Assembly (NCBI GenBank): GCA_964446285.1
Contig: CAYUNT010000032.1
Location: 1 to 30,158, forward strand
Source: CAYUNT01 sp964446285
GTDB taxonomy: Bacteria; Sumerlaeota; Sumerlaeia; SLMS01; CAYUNT01
Length of the DNA: 30,158 nucleotides
Reading direction: 5' to 3'
Made by a program: the position numbers and the translations under genes. Shown here piece by piece: positions 14,936 through 23,455 of the stretch; the first letter of the stretch is position 1, and each line of letters begins with the position of its first letter. The notes under the pieces are model-generated. The model was not told where the DNA came from. It did no database searches and worked only from the letters and a program-made list of their open reading frames with translations.

Positions 14936-16453
14936 TTATTTCTCCAAAATCTTTGCCGCGGATCCGCTGGATGGCGCGCCAACAGGCAGGTCGCATACCG
15001 CGATGATTCCGGGCTGGCCGATCACTGGCTGGCTGGTTTCATACAGCTTGTCCTGCCACAGCGCGCCCGGACGCAGCGGAACACCAACGGGCGCATCGAA
15101 AAGAATAAACATGCCGTTGGGGTGTGTGAATACTTCGCGTTTGAGCGCCGGGAAGAAAACGCGCAGGTTCGGGACCGGCGCCCCTTGGGCTGTGCGCACA
15201 AACCCGGAAACGATTGTTTTGTATTTGCTCGTGAGCCAGCGCATTTGCGGCGCGCGCGCTTTGGCGGAAAAGGAGGTCATCAGGAGGTGGTCGAAAAGCG
15301 CGCGGCGCGGGCGCCCTTCGCTGTTATTGGCGCGGAAACTCATGATAGCAACGCCCTGCACGCCCAGGGCACGGGCGGTTTCGATCTGGTTTTGCGTGGC
15401 GAGCAGTGTGTTGTCGCGCGCGGCCAGCCCGGCCACAAGCGCCTTGCCCGAGCGATTCAGCTGCGCAAAAGTCAGCCAGTCCGTGAATTCCTTGGATTGC
15501 TGCGCGTTCGACTGGCGCTTGAACGATTGCAGGACCAGCACATCCGCCAGCCCCTCGCGCATCCACATCGGCCAATCCTGTCCGGCCGCCATATAGGGCT
15601 GGCTTTCCTTGTAGGAAGCCGTGAATGGGCCTTCCGCCGAGGCGCATACGGCAATGGGCAGGCTCGGGTTTTTCGCCCGCGCCGCGAATGCCATGCGCTC
15701 AACAATGTGAGAAACCTGGCGCGAGCGCCATTGCAGCCACTGCGGGTCTTCGGGAGGCGGCACATCCTGGCGGCCTGTTTCCTGCGCGAATCGCTGGAGC
15801 GCGACCGCGTTGTATCCAAACCCGAGGCCGCGATATTGAACGGAATCAATCAGCAGGCCGTCCACATTGTATTTGTCCGTGATTTCCGCCGCCAAATTGG
15901 CCGCGAAGTCGTGGATCGCGGGCACGCCGGGGTCAAACCACTCCTGGCGCACTTCCTCGGGCGGGCGGTTGGGATCGTAATAGCGAGAGAGGATTTGCGG
16001 GAATTGATTGACGGGATGCCCGGCGGGAACGCGATCACGGCTGTCCCAGGCCTGGCAAAGACTGATCCACGCATAGACCTGAATGTGCGATTTTCCCTTT
16101 GCGTGGGCCTCTTCCGTGATGACTTCGATCGGGTCGAACGTCAGCGGAGACAAAGCGCCCTGCGGAATAAAGATCGGCGCGTAGAGCGAAGGATAATAAG
16201 CCTGTCCATAGCGATACGCGGCCAGATAGATTGTGTTCAGGCCCAACTCGCGCGCTTCTTGCACGATCTGTTTTGCGCCCGCTTCGTCCTGGACGTCGTC
16301 TTCAATGACAACCCACGCCGCCCGCCATTCCTTTTTGGGATTTCCCATGGGCAGTTTGCCGCTGCCAAAGAGCGAACAGCCAGACAATCCAAGCAGCAAT
16401 CCGGGCAAAACAAAGGCCCATCCTATATTCCTGAACATCGGATGACGTCTCAT
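14936..16453 (-). CDS. GHL10-family lipoprotein (YngK-like glycoside hydrolase-like)
   Basis: A 505-residue lipoprotein. The ATG at 16453 is set by GGAGG 8 nt upstream. The signal helix ends in the lipobox LSGC with Cys26, so the mature protein should be lipidated. The body is a TIM-barrel of the GHL10 family: EWRAAWVVIEDD, then GLNTIYLAAYRYGQAYYPS, a DKYNVDGLLIDSVQY strand and WPMWMREGLADVLVLQSF. A C-terminal beta domain follows (VSGFVRTAQGAPVPNLRV), similar to the carboxypeptidase-regulatory type. The family is predicted to act on glycans, but I know of no firm substrate. It is a distant relative of the N-terminal region of the 6280-9858 fusion. It lies upstream of resB on the same strand. 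Confidence 0.85.
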   Translation of the reverse strand: MRRHPMFRNIGWAFVLPGLLLGLSGCSLFGSGKLPMGNPKKEWRAAWVVIEDDVQDEAGAKQIVQEARELGLNTIYLAAYRYGQAYYPSLYAPIFIPQGALSPLTFDPIEVITEEAHAKGKSHIQVYAWISLCQAWDSRDRVPAGHPVNQFPQILSRYYDPNRPPEEVRQEWFDPGVPAIHDFAANLAAEITDKYNVDGLLIDSVQYRGLGFGYNAVALQRFAQETGRQDVPPPEDPQWLQWRSRQVSHIVERMAFAARAKNPSLPIAVCASAEGPFTASYKESQPYMAAGQDWPMWMREGLADVLVLQSFKRQSNAQQSKEFTDWLTFAQLNRSGKALVAGLAARDNTLLATQNQIETARALGVQGVAIMSFRANNSEGRPRRALFDHLLMTSFSAKARAPQMRWLTSKYKTIVSGFVRTAQGAPVPNLRVFFPALKREVFTHPNGMFILFDAPVGVPLRPGALWQDKLYETSQPVIGQPGIIAVCDLPVGAPSSGSAAKILEK

Positions 16454-16655
16454 GCGATCAACCTCCAACGTGGCGCAGATCATGAACTGCCGGCGTCCGG
16501 GCAATGCTCGCCAGCCCGTCTTGAGCGGTCAGGCCCGCTTGCTCTTCATTTGTGTAAATCAAACCCCCGGGCGTGGCAAGCAAAGCATGGAATGTGTTGC
16601 ACGATGGGCGTGACAGACGTGGCGCGCTGGGCCTTAGCCGCCGCGATTCGCAGCC

Positions 16656-18074
16656 TCAGTATAAAATCCACAATCTGTCCGCTGCCGTGGTGGGCGCTTC
16701 TTTGAGCGAGAGCGTGACGGCATCAAGGTAGAAATAGGCATTGGTTCCGCCCGTCGTTCCGGAATGCCCGCCGCGGGCGAAAAGCGTAATCGCTGCTCCC
16801 GCCCCGGCGCTGGCCCGCGCTGTGGCGGCGTAGAACGCGCTCACATTGTCACTGGTTCCGGTTAGGTCCTGATACACCACAGTGGACGCAAGGCCATCGG
16901 TTCCGCCTGCCGGGTCGTAGCCAAAGGCCATCAGGGTGCCTGCAAATGTGGACTGCCGCTTCATCCAGGCCGTGATGTCGTAGGTTGCCCCAGGCGTTAC
17001 AGACACACGCTGATACACGCCGCCATCAAAGGCCGTGGTATCTCCCCGATCCCAATACTGCGCATACGAGCCATCATATTTGTTGAGGCTGGCGCGGCCA
17101 TAGGTGATCGCGGCCGAGCCGGACGCCTGCCAAGGGGTCCAGCCTTCGCAAACGCCGCCTGTGTAGGTCCCTTCGAAACTCCCGTTGTTCGCCAGGTTGG
17201 GGACCGACGTCGGCGTAGGCGTCGGCGTCACGCCCGGAATCGGATAGCGCGAGCACGTGAAGGCGCCCTCATCGCTCAATAGCGGCGAGAGGGTTGCGCT
17301 GGCAAGCACAGCGACGACAGTGTTTTCCGAGCCATCCACAAGGATTTCCTGATTCACGATTCGGATGCCGTGGCTGTAATCGGCGTAGGTGGCCTCATGG
17401 CCCATATACAAAGGCTGAATGGGCGATCCGCTCAGATAATGCCAGCCGTAAATTGCCACATAGGCCTGGTGCGTGGCGATTTGCGCCGTGACGACCACGT
17501 CTTTTTTAATCCCCGCGATGAGCGGTCCGAGCGAATAGCCCGCGCGCGACGCTTCAACCATCACGTTGTGATCCCAAAACACCGGCACCGTAATCATCGC
17601 GGCGCTCGGAGAAATCGGCTGGGGCGACAGTTTGATCGTGGCATTGGTCCAAATGTCGTTCACCATTTTCCGCGTTGGCAGATTTCCATTTACCAGGTCG
17701 GCCACGCGCTGCGCCAGCGGGGCGGACATCGGCATGCGGAAAAAATCCGCGTTTGACCCGATCGCCATATAGTCCGGCGTCACATAATAGGTGACGGTGT
17801 GCGACTGTCCGCTGATCGTGGCTGTGACGGTGATCGGGATCATGGTTCGCATGAAGTCCGGCACATTTCCGGCGGCGATTTGCTGGTAGATTTGCTCCTC
17901 GCGCGCATCGCGCGCCAGCGTAAGGATTTGGTCCTTGAACTGCGTTCCGGTGAGGGCGCCAGGCTGGCGCGCGGGAAGGTTGAGCGTTGTGCGAACTACT
18001 GCGAAAGCCGCCGTCTGCACGAGGCCGAACGCGAGAACGCAAGCGAGATAATAGCATTTTGCCCGAATGCGCAT
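16656..18074 (-). CDS. Secreted protein of unknown function with C-terminal carbohydrate-binding-like domain
   Basis: 472 residues. The ATG at 18074 begins a clear signal peptide (CYYLACVLAFGLVQTAAFA), and AAAAAGG lies about 9 nt upstream; the longer open frame to 18515 runs through repeat DNA and is not coding. The first 300 or so mature residues form a domain I do not recognise, with a notable stretch YVAIYGWHYLSGSPIQPLY and YADYSHGIR. A Pro/Thr linker (GVTPTPTPTSVPN) joins it to a domain of about 150 residues that starts NGSFEGTYTGG and ends FYLDAVTLS, the pattern of CBM4/9-like jelly-roll modules. The protein probably binds a polysaccharide outside the cell or at the envelope. No catalytic motif is visible. 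Confidence 0.8.
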   Translation of the reverse strand: MRIRAKCYYLACVLAFGLVQTAAFAVVRTTLNLPARQPGALTGTQFKDQILTLARDAREEQIYQQIAAGNVPDFMRTMIPITVTATISGQSHTVTYYVTPDYMAIGSNADFFRMPMSAPLAQRVADLVNGNLPTRKMVNDIWTNATIKLSPQPISPSAAMITVPVFWDHNVMVEASRAGYSLGPLIAGIKKDVVVTAQIATHQAYVAIYGWHYLSGSPIQPLYMGHEATYADYSHGIRIVNQEILVDGSENTVVAVLASATLSPLLSDEGAFTCSRYPIPGVTPTPTPTSVPNLANNGSFEGTYTGGVCEGWTPWQASGSAAITYGRASLNKYDGSYAQYWDRGDTTAFDGGVYQRVSVTPGATYDITAWMKRQSTFAGTLMAFGYDPAGGTDGLASTVVYQDLTGTSDNVSAFYAATARASAGAGAAITLFARGGHSGTTGGTNAYFYLDAVTLSLKEAPTTAADRLWILY

Positions 18075-18268
18075 GGATATATGCCTTTTTCTGTTTGGAG
18101 TGGAATTCCGTCCCCCAATATGAACAAACACTGCAATGTGTCTCATGCCCCGGCGCGGACACAATCCTAAAATCAGCCAAAAGAATCTCTTTCTGAACAG
18201 GCGTATAAAGCATATCAGGCATCCATTATGTATAGATGCCGGGATGGACACGAGAATTGCCCGGTTTG

Positions 18269-18709
18269 CCGGGCGCACATCAGAAGAATGCAAAGGAGCG
18301 TCTGTGGCGCATCGCGCTTGGAACCAAAGCGGTATTCGAACCCATCCCGCCTGAGGCCCAACGGGCCGGAAATTCCTTAGCCCAGCCCAGCGGGCTGGGT
18401 CCGGTATCCGCCAATTCCCAGCGGCCTGAAGGGTCGCGTTACAATTCCCCCCCATGTAATCGGATTCGCGCGCTATTCTTGTTCCTCGCCGTTGCCATGT
18501 GGCTTTTCCGGCCAATAACGCACCCCTTCAGGGCGCGCCTATTTATGCGGGGCGCCTTACCCAGCCCGATGGGCTGGGCTAAGGGATTTCGCGCCGTTGG
18601 CGCTGCAAGAAAGGCAACCCCCATTGAAAACAATTGGCCTGAGCGGCAGACAGTAGCATCTTTATGGGCGTGTCAATATGGCCTTGCATTCTTCTGAGTT
18701 GCGCCCCGG
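18269..18709. mobile_element. MITE-like element with imperfect terminal inverted repeats and internal palindromes
   Basis: The left end CCGGGCGCACATCAGAAGAA and the inverse complement of the right end CCGGGGCGCAACTCAGAAGA match over about 27 bp, including a perfect 13-bp core (CAGAAGAATGCAA, 18281-18293 and 18684-18696). TTTG flanks both ends (18265-18268 and 18710-18713), a possible target duplication. Inside are perfect hairpins: CCCAGCCC/GGGCTGGG at 18381-18399 and again at 18560-18578, and GCGCC/GGCGC at 18591-18603. There is no transposase or credible ORF. The rest of the 793-bp intergenic region 18075-18867 holds only a small hairpin (GGCATC/GATGCC, 18218-18240). Confidence 0.55.
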
Positions 18710-18867
18710 TTTGCCCATGATTCCAGGTTGGCCTTGAACGTCTTCGCCTTTAGTCCCATTCTGGAAATGTTTGGCGGGCGAATCGCTAAGATGGATTTGC
18801 CGGCTGAGCATAATGAAGCTGGATCCCAAGAAGAAGTTGGATTGCAGGAAATAAGGATCGGAATTCC

Positions 18868-19962
18868 ATGAGTCGAAACGCAATTTCTGCATTTGTCGGA
18901 TTAGCGATTGTCGTATGTCTTGGCGTGGTGATTTGGACCGCCAGCGGAGGCAATTCTTCGCGCCGGGTGATCCGCGAGGGAGAGGTCGTTTCGGCCGATT
19001 CGGGCGCCGGCAACGCCCACTCTGGTCATTCGGGCAGAGATCAGTCGGCTTCCGCGGACGGCTCAAAAAACTCAAAGGCCGGAGACAAGCAGTCCGCATC
19101 GCGCGCCAGGAAAAACGCCACGCCCGCTCCGGCCTCCGCCCAAGGCACTCCGGCCTCCGACGGGGCTGCCGCGGGGAATGCGTCGGCTAAAACGGGGGCG
19201 GACGCGGCGGCCGAGGACCCGCTCGATGGCCTGACGCTGGAACAGGCCGATCTCCTGGATTGGGGCATCACATCGAAACTTATCAAAAAATACGGAAGCG
19301 CGGCCGAATTGTATCAAAACCTCCCCGAGGACAAAAAAGGCGACCTGATTACCTCTTTGTGGATGGAAGACAAACTCCGCGACGAAATCGCCAATTTGCT
19401 TCCTCTGGAGAGCGATTCGGCCGTCCGCGCGGACATGATTATGCAAACCACGCCGCGCGATTTTGCGTCCGATTCGGAAGAGTTGGACGAAAACGGCGAG
19501 CCAAAAAAAGACAAGGAACTCATGGATTTGCTCGATAAACCCACGAACACGCCCATGGATGCGCAAGAGTGGCTGGCCCGGCTGCAACTGGCCTCGGAAC
19601 TCGATAATGAATATGCGCTAAAATGGATTCAGGACGCGAAGAATACATGCCCGGATAAAACCGATGTCATGATGAAGGCCTCGAGCCTGACCTTGCGAAT
19701 TGGCGAGGAAACGGGCGAAGTCAACGAGCGCGAGATGAAGGATGCCGAAGAGTATGTATGGCTGACTCTTCATCAAAACAACGGCTCGGCCGTTTCAGCG
19801 GATCAGCGCATCGAAGCTTACTATGCCTTGCTCTGGGGGCCGAATCGCTCGCGTTCGCTCGATTTTTACCGCCAGCAGCTTCAATGGGAACCCGATGCCC
19901 AGGCCCGCAACACTCTGAGCCAGCTGATCAGCTTGATGGAGGCGGAAAAGGCGGCTCCTTGA
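18868..19962 (+). CDS. Membrane-anchored hypothetical protein
   Basis: 364 residues, not recognised. The ATG at 18868 has AAGGAT about 9 nt upstream. Residues 6-24 form one N-terminal membrane helix (ISAFVGLAIVVCLGVVIWT) without an obvious cleavage site. A long, low-complexity Ala/Ser/Gly/Lys/Asp stretch follows (about 30-115), rich in disorder-promoting residues. The remaining 250 residues are charged and mostly helical (DLLDWGITSKLIKKYGSAAELYQNL, and later a YALLWGPNRSRSLDFYRQQL segment), with no Cys clusters or catalytic motif I can name. The protein is probably tethered to the membrane with a soluble domain on the outside. A palindromic repeat separates it from the next gene. Confidence 0.75.
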   Translation: MSRNAISAFVGLAIVVCLGVVIWTASGGNSSRRVIREGEVVSADSGAGNAHSGHSGRDQSASADGSKNSKAGDKQSASRARKNATPAPASAQGTPASDGAAAGNASAKTGADAAAEDPLDGLTLEQADLLDWGITSKLIKKYGSAAELYQNLPEDKKGDLITSLWMEDKLRDEIANLLPLESDSAVRADMIMQTTPRDFASDSEELDENGEPKKDKELMDLLDKPTNTPMDAQEWLARLQLASELDNEYALKWIQDAKNTCPDKTDVMMKASSLTLRIGEETGEVNEREMKDAEEYVWLTLHQNNGSAVSADQRIEAYYALLWGPNRSRSLDFYRQQLQWEPDAQARNTLSQLISLMEAEKAAP

Positions 19963-19994
19963 TTCCGCCTTGCGGCGCCTAAGCCCGAATGAGA

Positions 19995-20083
19995 ACCACG
20001 AAGACACAAAGACACCAAAGCAAATAGAGGGAATCCTTTTCCCAGCGGCGAAACCCCCTTCGTGCCTTTGTGCCTTGATGGTG
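19995..20083. repeat. Palindromic ACCACGAAG-family repeat, full copy
   Basis: The left arm 19995-20020 (starting ACCACGAAGACACAAAGACA) and the inverse complement of 20058-20083 (starting CACCATCAAGGCACAAAGGC) form an imperfect inverted repeat around a 37-bp centre. It fills most of the space between the 18868 and 20115 genes. A short perfect hairpin TTTTGC/GCAAAA (20092-20108) lies just before the next ATG. Confidence 0.7.
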
Positions 20084-20114
20084 AAAATTCCTTTTGCCGG
20101 ATGCAAAATACGCC

Positions 20115-22085
20115 ATGACGCCCTGGCGCGAGGACATGGAGGAGATTCGGCGCAAACGCGCGGAACGCGCTCGCGAAATCCTGCGCGCGGCATCGCGGCG
20201 TGATTTGGAAGGCATCCAAACAGGGGCGGATTTCGCGGCGGAAAAGTCGCAGCAATCGCCTGTGGACGCCCGCCAGATACTACTGAATCTCTTGCCGGAC
20301 GCGCGCCGCGTCGAAACGCCCCACGGACCGTGTTTGATTCGAAAAATCGTTATTCCGGTGGATGAAACGCTGTGCGAAATCGCCCGCATCAACGGCACGG
20401 CGCCAGCGGGCAAAAATGCCTCAGGCATTGCGGGGGGGGAACAGGTTCTTACCCCCAAAGCGGCGCGGCGGCTCGGTTACAAACGTCCCGTCGGCGATCT
20501 TTCAGATGTTTGGCCCGATGACTTGCCTGCCGCCACGAACGGCGAGCCAGCCTCATCTTCAGAGGACTCGTCCCGCGCCGCCTCTCGCCGGAAAAGGTCG
20601 CGCGCCCCCTCACCCTGGGACGTGGATTTCCCAGGCGACTGGCCGGAATATATGGACGAACGCGGGCGGGCGGCCTCGGGCAATTCGCGCGCCAAGTCCC
20701 TGGAGGAGGCCGGTCTCGGCGCCGATGGCGCCTCCTCCGATGACGCCGCCGCCGACGAAATCGAGGATGTGCCCCGCTTCCGCCGGATTCTCAATCGCGG
20801 GCGCCGCAATCGCGAACGCGGCAGCCGGGAAGGGGGCGGCTCCTTCGCGTCCTCTGCCGCGCCTTCTCCCGCGGATTTTCCTCCCATCAGCTATGAATGC
20901 CGCCCTGGCGCGCCGCTCGATACGGCCACTGTTGAGCGCTTCCGCGAAATCGCCCGCGCTGACGACTTCCCGCCCGAAGCCGCTCTTGAACGCATTCTTT
21001 TTCTCGACACGGAAACCACTGGCCTTGCGGGCGGAACGGGCACGTTTCCGTTTCTGACCGGCCTCGGGTATTTTCAAAATCTTGGAACCCCGGCGCCGGT
21101 GTTTGTCGTCGAACAATACATGATGGAGGATTTTTGTTACGAGGAAGCCATGTTGCGCCTCGTCGAGCAGCGCGCGCGGCAATTTCTGGCGATTTGCAGT
21201 TACAACGGAAAAACCTTCGATATTCCGCTGCTTCGAACGCGATTCATCTTCAACCGCATGAGGCCCAGCCTGTGGGATGCGCCGCACCTCGATTTGCTTC
21301 ACATCTCGCGACGATTCTGGAAGGGGGCGCTCGGCGAGGTCTCGCTCAGCATGGTCGAGGCCAACATCCTCGGGGTCCGGCGCGAGCGCGATATCGAAGG
21401 GGCGCTGATCCCGAAAATTTACTTCCAGTTCACGCGCGGATTTCATCCGGAGCGCCTCGTTCCCGTCTTTGACCACAATGTGCAAGACATCGCCTCGCTC
21501 GGCGCGCTGCTCGGGCGTGTGTGCGCGTATCTGCAAAATCCCCGCCACCCGGCGCTGCAAAATCCGGCGGAATTGACCGGACTCGGGATGTATCTGGAGC
21601 GCCTCGGGCGCAAGGCCTGCGCGGCGGATTGCCTGGAGCGCGCCTTGTCCGCCTCACGCGGCGCGGAGGAACAAGACCGCCTGTTGCGGCATCTTGGGCA
21701 TTTATACAAACGCGCCTGCGAGTGGGAGAAGTCGATCGATATCTGGCGGCGGCTGATGGAGCGGCCGCTTGAAACGGCGCTTCCCGCGGCGGTCGAGCTG
21801 GCCAAGTATTTCGAGCACCAGGCACGCGACGCCGAGGCGGCCCGCGATGTGGTCCGCCAGGCAATCGCCCTCATCGAACGCGACGCCGAGGCGCGCCTTC
21901 TCATCGGACGCGCTCAGCCGGATTTGCGAAAATCGCCATCGCAGTGGATCGAGGAATTCGAGCACCGTCTGCGGCGTTTGAACCGCAGGACCGCCCGTCA
22001 TTCCTCGCGCCGCGAAGCGGGGGATTCGCCCGAAGGCGCGCCGGCCGAAGACGAATTGTTTCCCGATCCTCCGGACGGCGCATAA
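20115..22085 (+). CDS. DEDDh 3'-5' exonuclease-like protein (YprB-type) with TPR tail
   Basis: 656 residues. A basic helical N terminus (EEIRRKRAERAREIL) and about 140 residues of disordered, Ser/Arg-rich sequence lead into an RNase H-fold exonuclease domain (about 290-475). The acidic residues for two metal ions are visible: Asp298 and Glu300 (LDTETTG), Asp369 (YNGKTFDIP), then His454 and Asp458 (HNVQD), giving a DEDDh set. The family includes Bacillus YprB. From about 490 to 620 the helices carry TPR-like spacing (ADCLERAL, LYKRACEWEKSIDIWRRLM). The protein probably trims DNA or RNA in the cytosol. The start is uncertain: ATG at 20115 is used, but TTG 20094 and ATG 20136 are in frame and no clear ribosome site decides. 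Confidence 0.85.
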   Translation: MTPWREDMEEIRRKRAERAREILRAASRRDLEGIQTGADFAAEKSQQSPVDARQILLNLLPDARRVETPHGPCLIRKIVIPVDETLCEIARINGTAPAGKNASGIAGGEQVLTPKAARRLGYKRPVGDLSDVWPDDLPAATNGEPASSSEDSSRAASRRKRSRAPSPWDVDFPGDWPEYMDERGRAASGNSRAKSLEEAGLGADGASSDDAAADEIEDVPRFRRILNRGRRNRERGSREGGGSFASSAAPSPADFPPISYECRPGAPLDTATVERFREIARADDFPPEAALERILFLDTETTGLAGGTGTFPFLTGLGYFQNLGTPAPVFVVEQYMMEDFCYEEAMLRLVEQRARQFLAICSYNGKTFDIPLLRTRFIFNRMRPSLWDAPHLDLLHISRRFWKGALGEVSLSMVEANILGVRRERDIEGALIPKIYFQFTRGFHPERLVPVFDHNVQDIASLGALLGRVCAYLQNPRHPALQNPAELTGLGMYLERLGRKACAADCLERALSASRGAEEQDRLLRHLGHLYKRACEWEKSIDIWRRLMERPLETALPAAVELAKYFEHQARDAEAARDVVRQAIALIERDAEARLLIGRAQPDLRKSPSQWIEEFEHRLRRLNRRTARHSSRREAGDSPEGAPAEDELFPDPPDGA

Positions 22086-22326
22086 ATATAAAGGTTTTGA
22101 AAAATTGAAATTCAGCTATTGTCAGGCCGGAAATCATTTGGATACATAACTGTTCGTGGTTTGGGCAGGGAGGCGGGAGTCAGGGAAGACGAATCGGCGG
22201 CCATTGCCCCTGTTCCTGGCGCGATACGGAACGATTGAGGGCAATGCCAGCGCCGCTGCTTACCGCTCGCGCGCGGCGCATTCGCCTGCGCGGAGAAATG
22301 TCAATGGAAGGAAGAGAGAAAACATC

Positions 22327-23364
22327 ATGCTTATCGTAATGCGCCCCGGGGCAAGCGAAGAACAAATCCAGCATGTGGTGGACACCATCAAAGAAGCTGG
22401 ATTGCGGCCTCATCTATCACGCGGAGTCGAGCGCACGATCATTGGCGCTATCGGCGACGAGGGAGTCATCCGCGCCATTCCCTTCGAGGCATTCTCCGGG
22501 GTCGATTACGCCCAGGCCATTGTCAAACCATACAAACTGGTCGGACGCGAGTTGCATCCGGAAAGTTCCGTGGTGCAGGTCACCGAAGATATTGTAATAG
22601 GCGGCCCGGAATTAATTGTCTCGGCCGGCCCATGCTCGGTCGAGCCGGGCGACGTGGTGTTCAAGATTGCCGAAGAAGTCAAAGCGGCCGGGGCGAAAAT
22701 CCTTCGTGGAGGGGCGTTCAAACCCCGCACATCGCCTTATGATTTCCAGGGCATGGGCGAAGCAGGATTGAAAATCCTCGCCGAGGCCGGACGCGCAACA
22801 AGCCTGGCCACTGTGACTGAGGTCATGGATACGCGCGATGTGGAACTTGTATATTCATACTGCGATATGTTCCAGATCGGCGCGCGAAACATGCAGAATT
22901 TCAACCTGCTCAAGGAAGTGGGCAAGACGGATAAGCCTGTGATGCTCAAACGCGGCATGTCGGCCACGATCAAGGAGTGGCTTATGTCCGCCGAGTATAT
23001 CATGGCGCAAGGCAACTCGAAGGTGATCTTCTGCGAACGCGGAATCCGAACCTTCGAGACGATGACGCGCAACACGTTCGACGCCTCGGCCATCGCCGTC
23101 ATCAAAGAGGAGTCGCATCTGCCCGTATTCGTGGACCCGAGCCATGCGGGCGGCCATGCGCAATATGTTATTCCGATTTCAAAGGCTGGTGTGGCAATTG
23201 GCGCGGATGGATTAATCGTCGAAGTGCATGTGGACCCCGAACGGGCGATGAGCGACGGCGCGCAAACTCTCCGGCCCGCGCGCTTCCGCCGCTTGATGGA
23301 AGAGGTGGCGCTTGTGGCGGAGGCCGTGGGGCGCCGGATCAATGTTCCCGGCCATGCAAATTGA
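22327..23364 (+). CDS. aroF: 3-deoxy-7-phosphoheptulonate (DAHP) synthase, AroF type I-beta
   Basis: Condenses phosphoenolpyruvate and erythrose 4-phosphate to DAHP, the first step of the shikimate pathway, in the cytosol. The protein has 345 residues. An N-terminal ferredoxin-like regulatory domain (MLIVMRPGASEEQIQHVV, to about residue 75) precedes the TIM barrel. In Thermotoga maritima this domain mediates inhibition by Tyr and Phe, so the same control is likely here. Active-site motifs are intact: AGPCSVEP, FKPRTSPYDFQG, CERGIRTFE and FVDPSHAGGH. The ATG at 22327 follows GGAAGGAAGAGAG, though the spacing is long; the open frame upstream to 22156 is not family-like. In the 241-bp leader a TTGTCA (22119-22124) with TACATA (22143-22148) is a weak promoter candidate. 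Confidence 0.95.
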   Translation: MLIVMRPGASEEQIQHVVDTIKEAGLRPHLSRGVERTIIGAIGDEGVIRAIPFEAFSGVDYAQAIVKPYKLVGRELHPESSVVQVTEDIVIGGPELIVSAGPCSVEPGDVVFKIAEEVKAAGAKILRGGAFKPRTSPYDFQGMGEAGLKILAEAGRATSLATVTEVMDTRDVELVYSYCDMFQIGARNMQNFNLLKEVGKTDKPVMLKRGMSATIKEWLMSAEYIMAQGNSKVIFCERGIRTFETMTRNTFDASAIAVIKEESHLPVFVDPSHAGGHAQYVIPISKAGVAIGADGLIVEVHVDPERAMSDGAQTLRPARFRRLMEEVALVAEAVGRRINVPGHAN

Positions 23365-23455
23365 TGAAGAAGCGTCATGTATGGCGAAGGGTCAATCGAG
23401 CCTGTGCGACCCAAGCGCCTGATATAACTGAGGATATTCCCGTCGTCTGGCGCGC

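Noticed and set aside
14705..16705. 666-codon open frame antisense to the GHL10 lipoprotein
   Set aside because: The opposite strand has a lipobox, a ribosome site and a recognisable barrel. This frame also runs through the start of resB.
18325..18350. tRNA-like T-arm (GGTTCGAATACC on the minus strand)
   Set aside because: The flanking bases do not form a T stem, and no acceptor or anticodon arm is present.
18075..18515. N-terminal extension of the CBM-like protein
   Set aside because: The extension is translated repeat DNA. The signal peptide at 18074 with a suitable ribosome site gives the real start.
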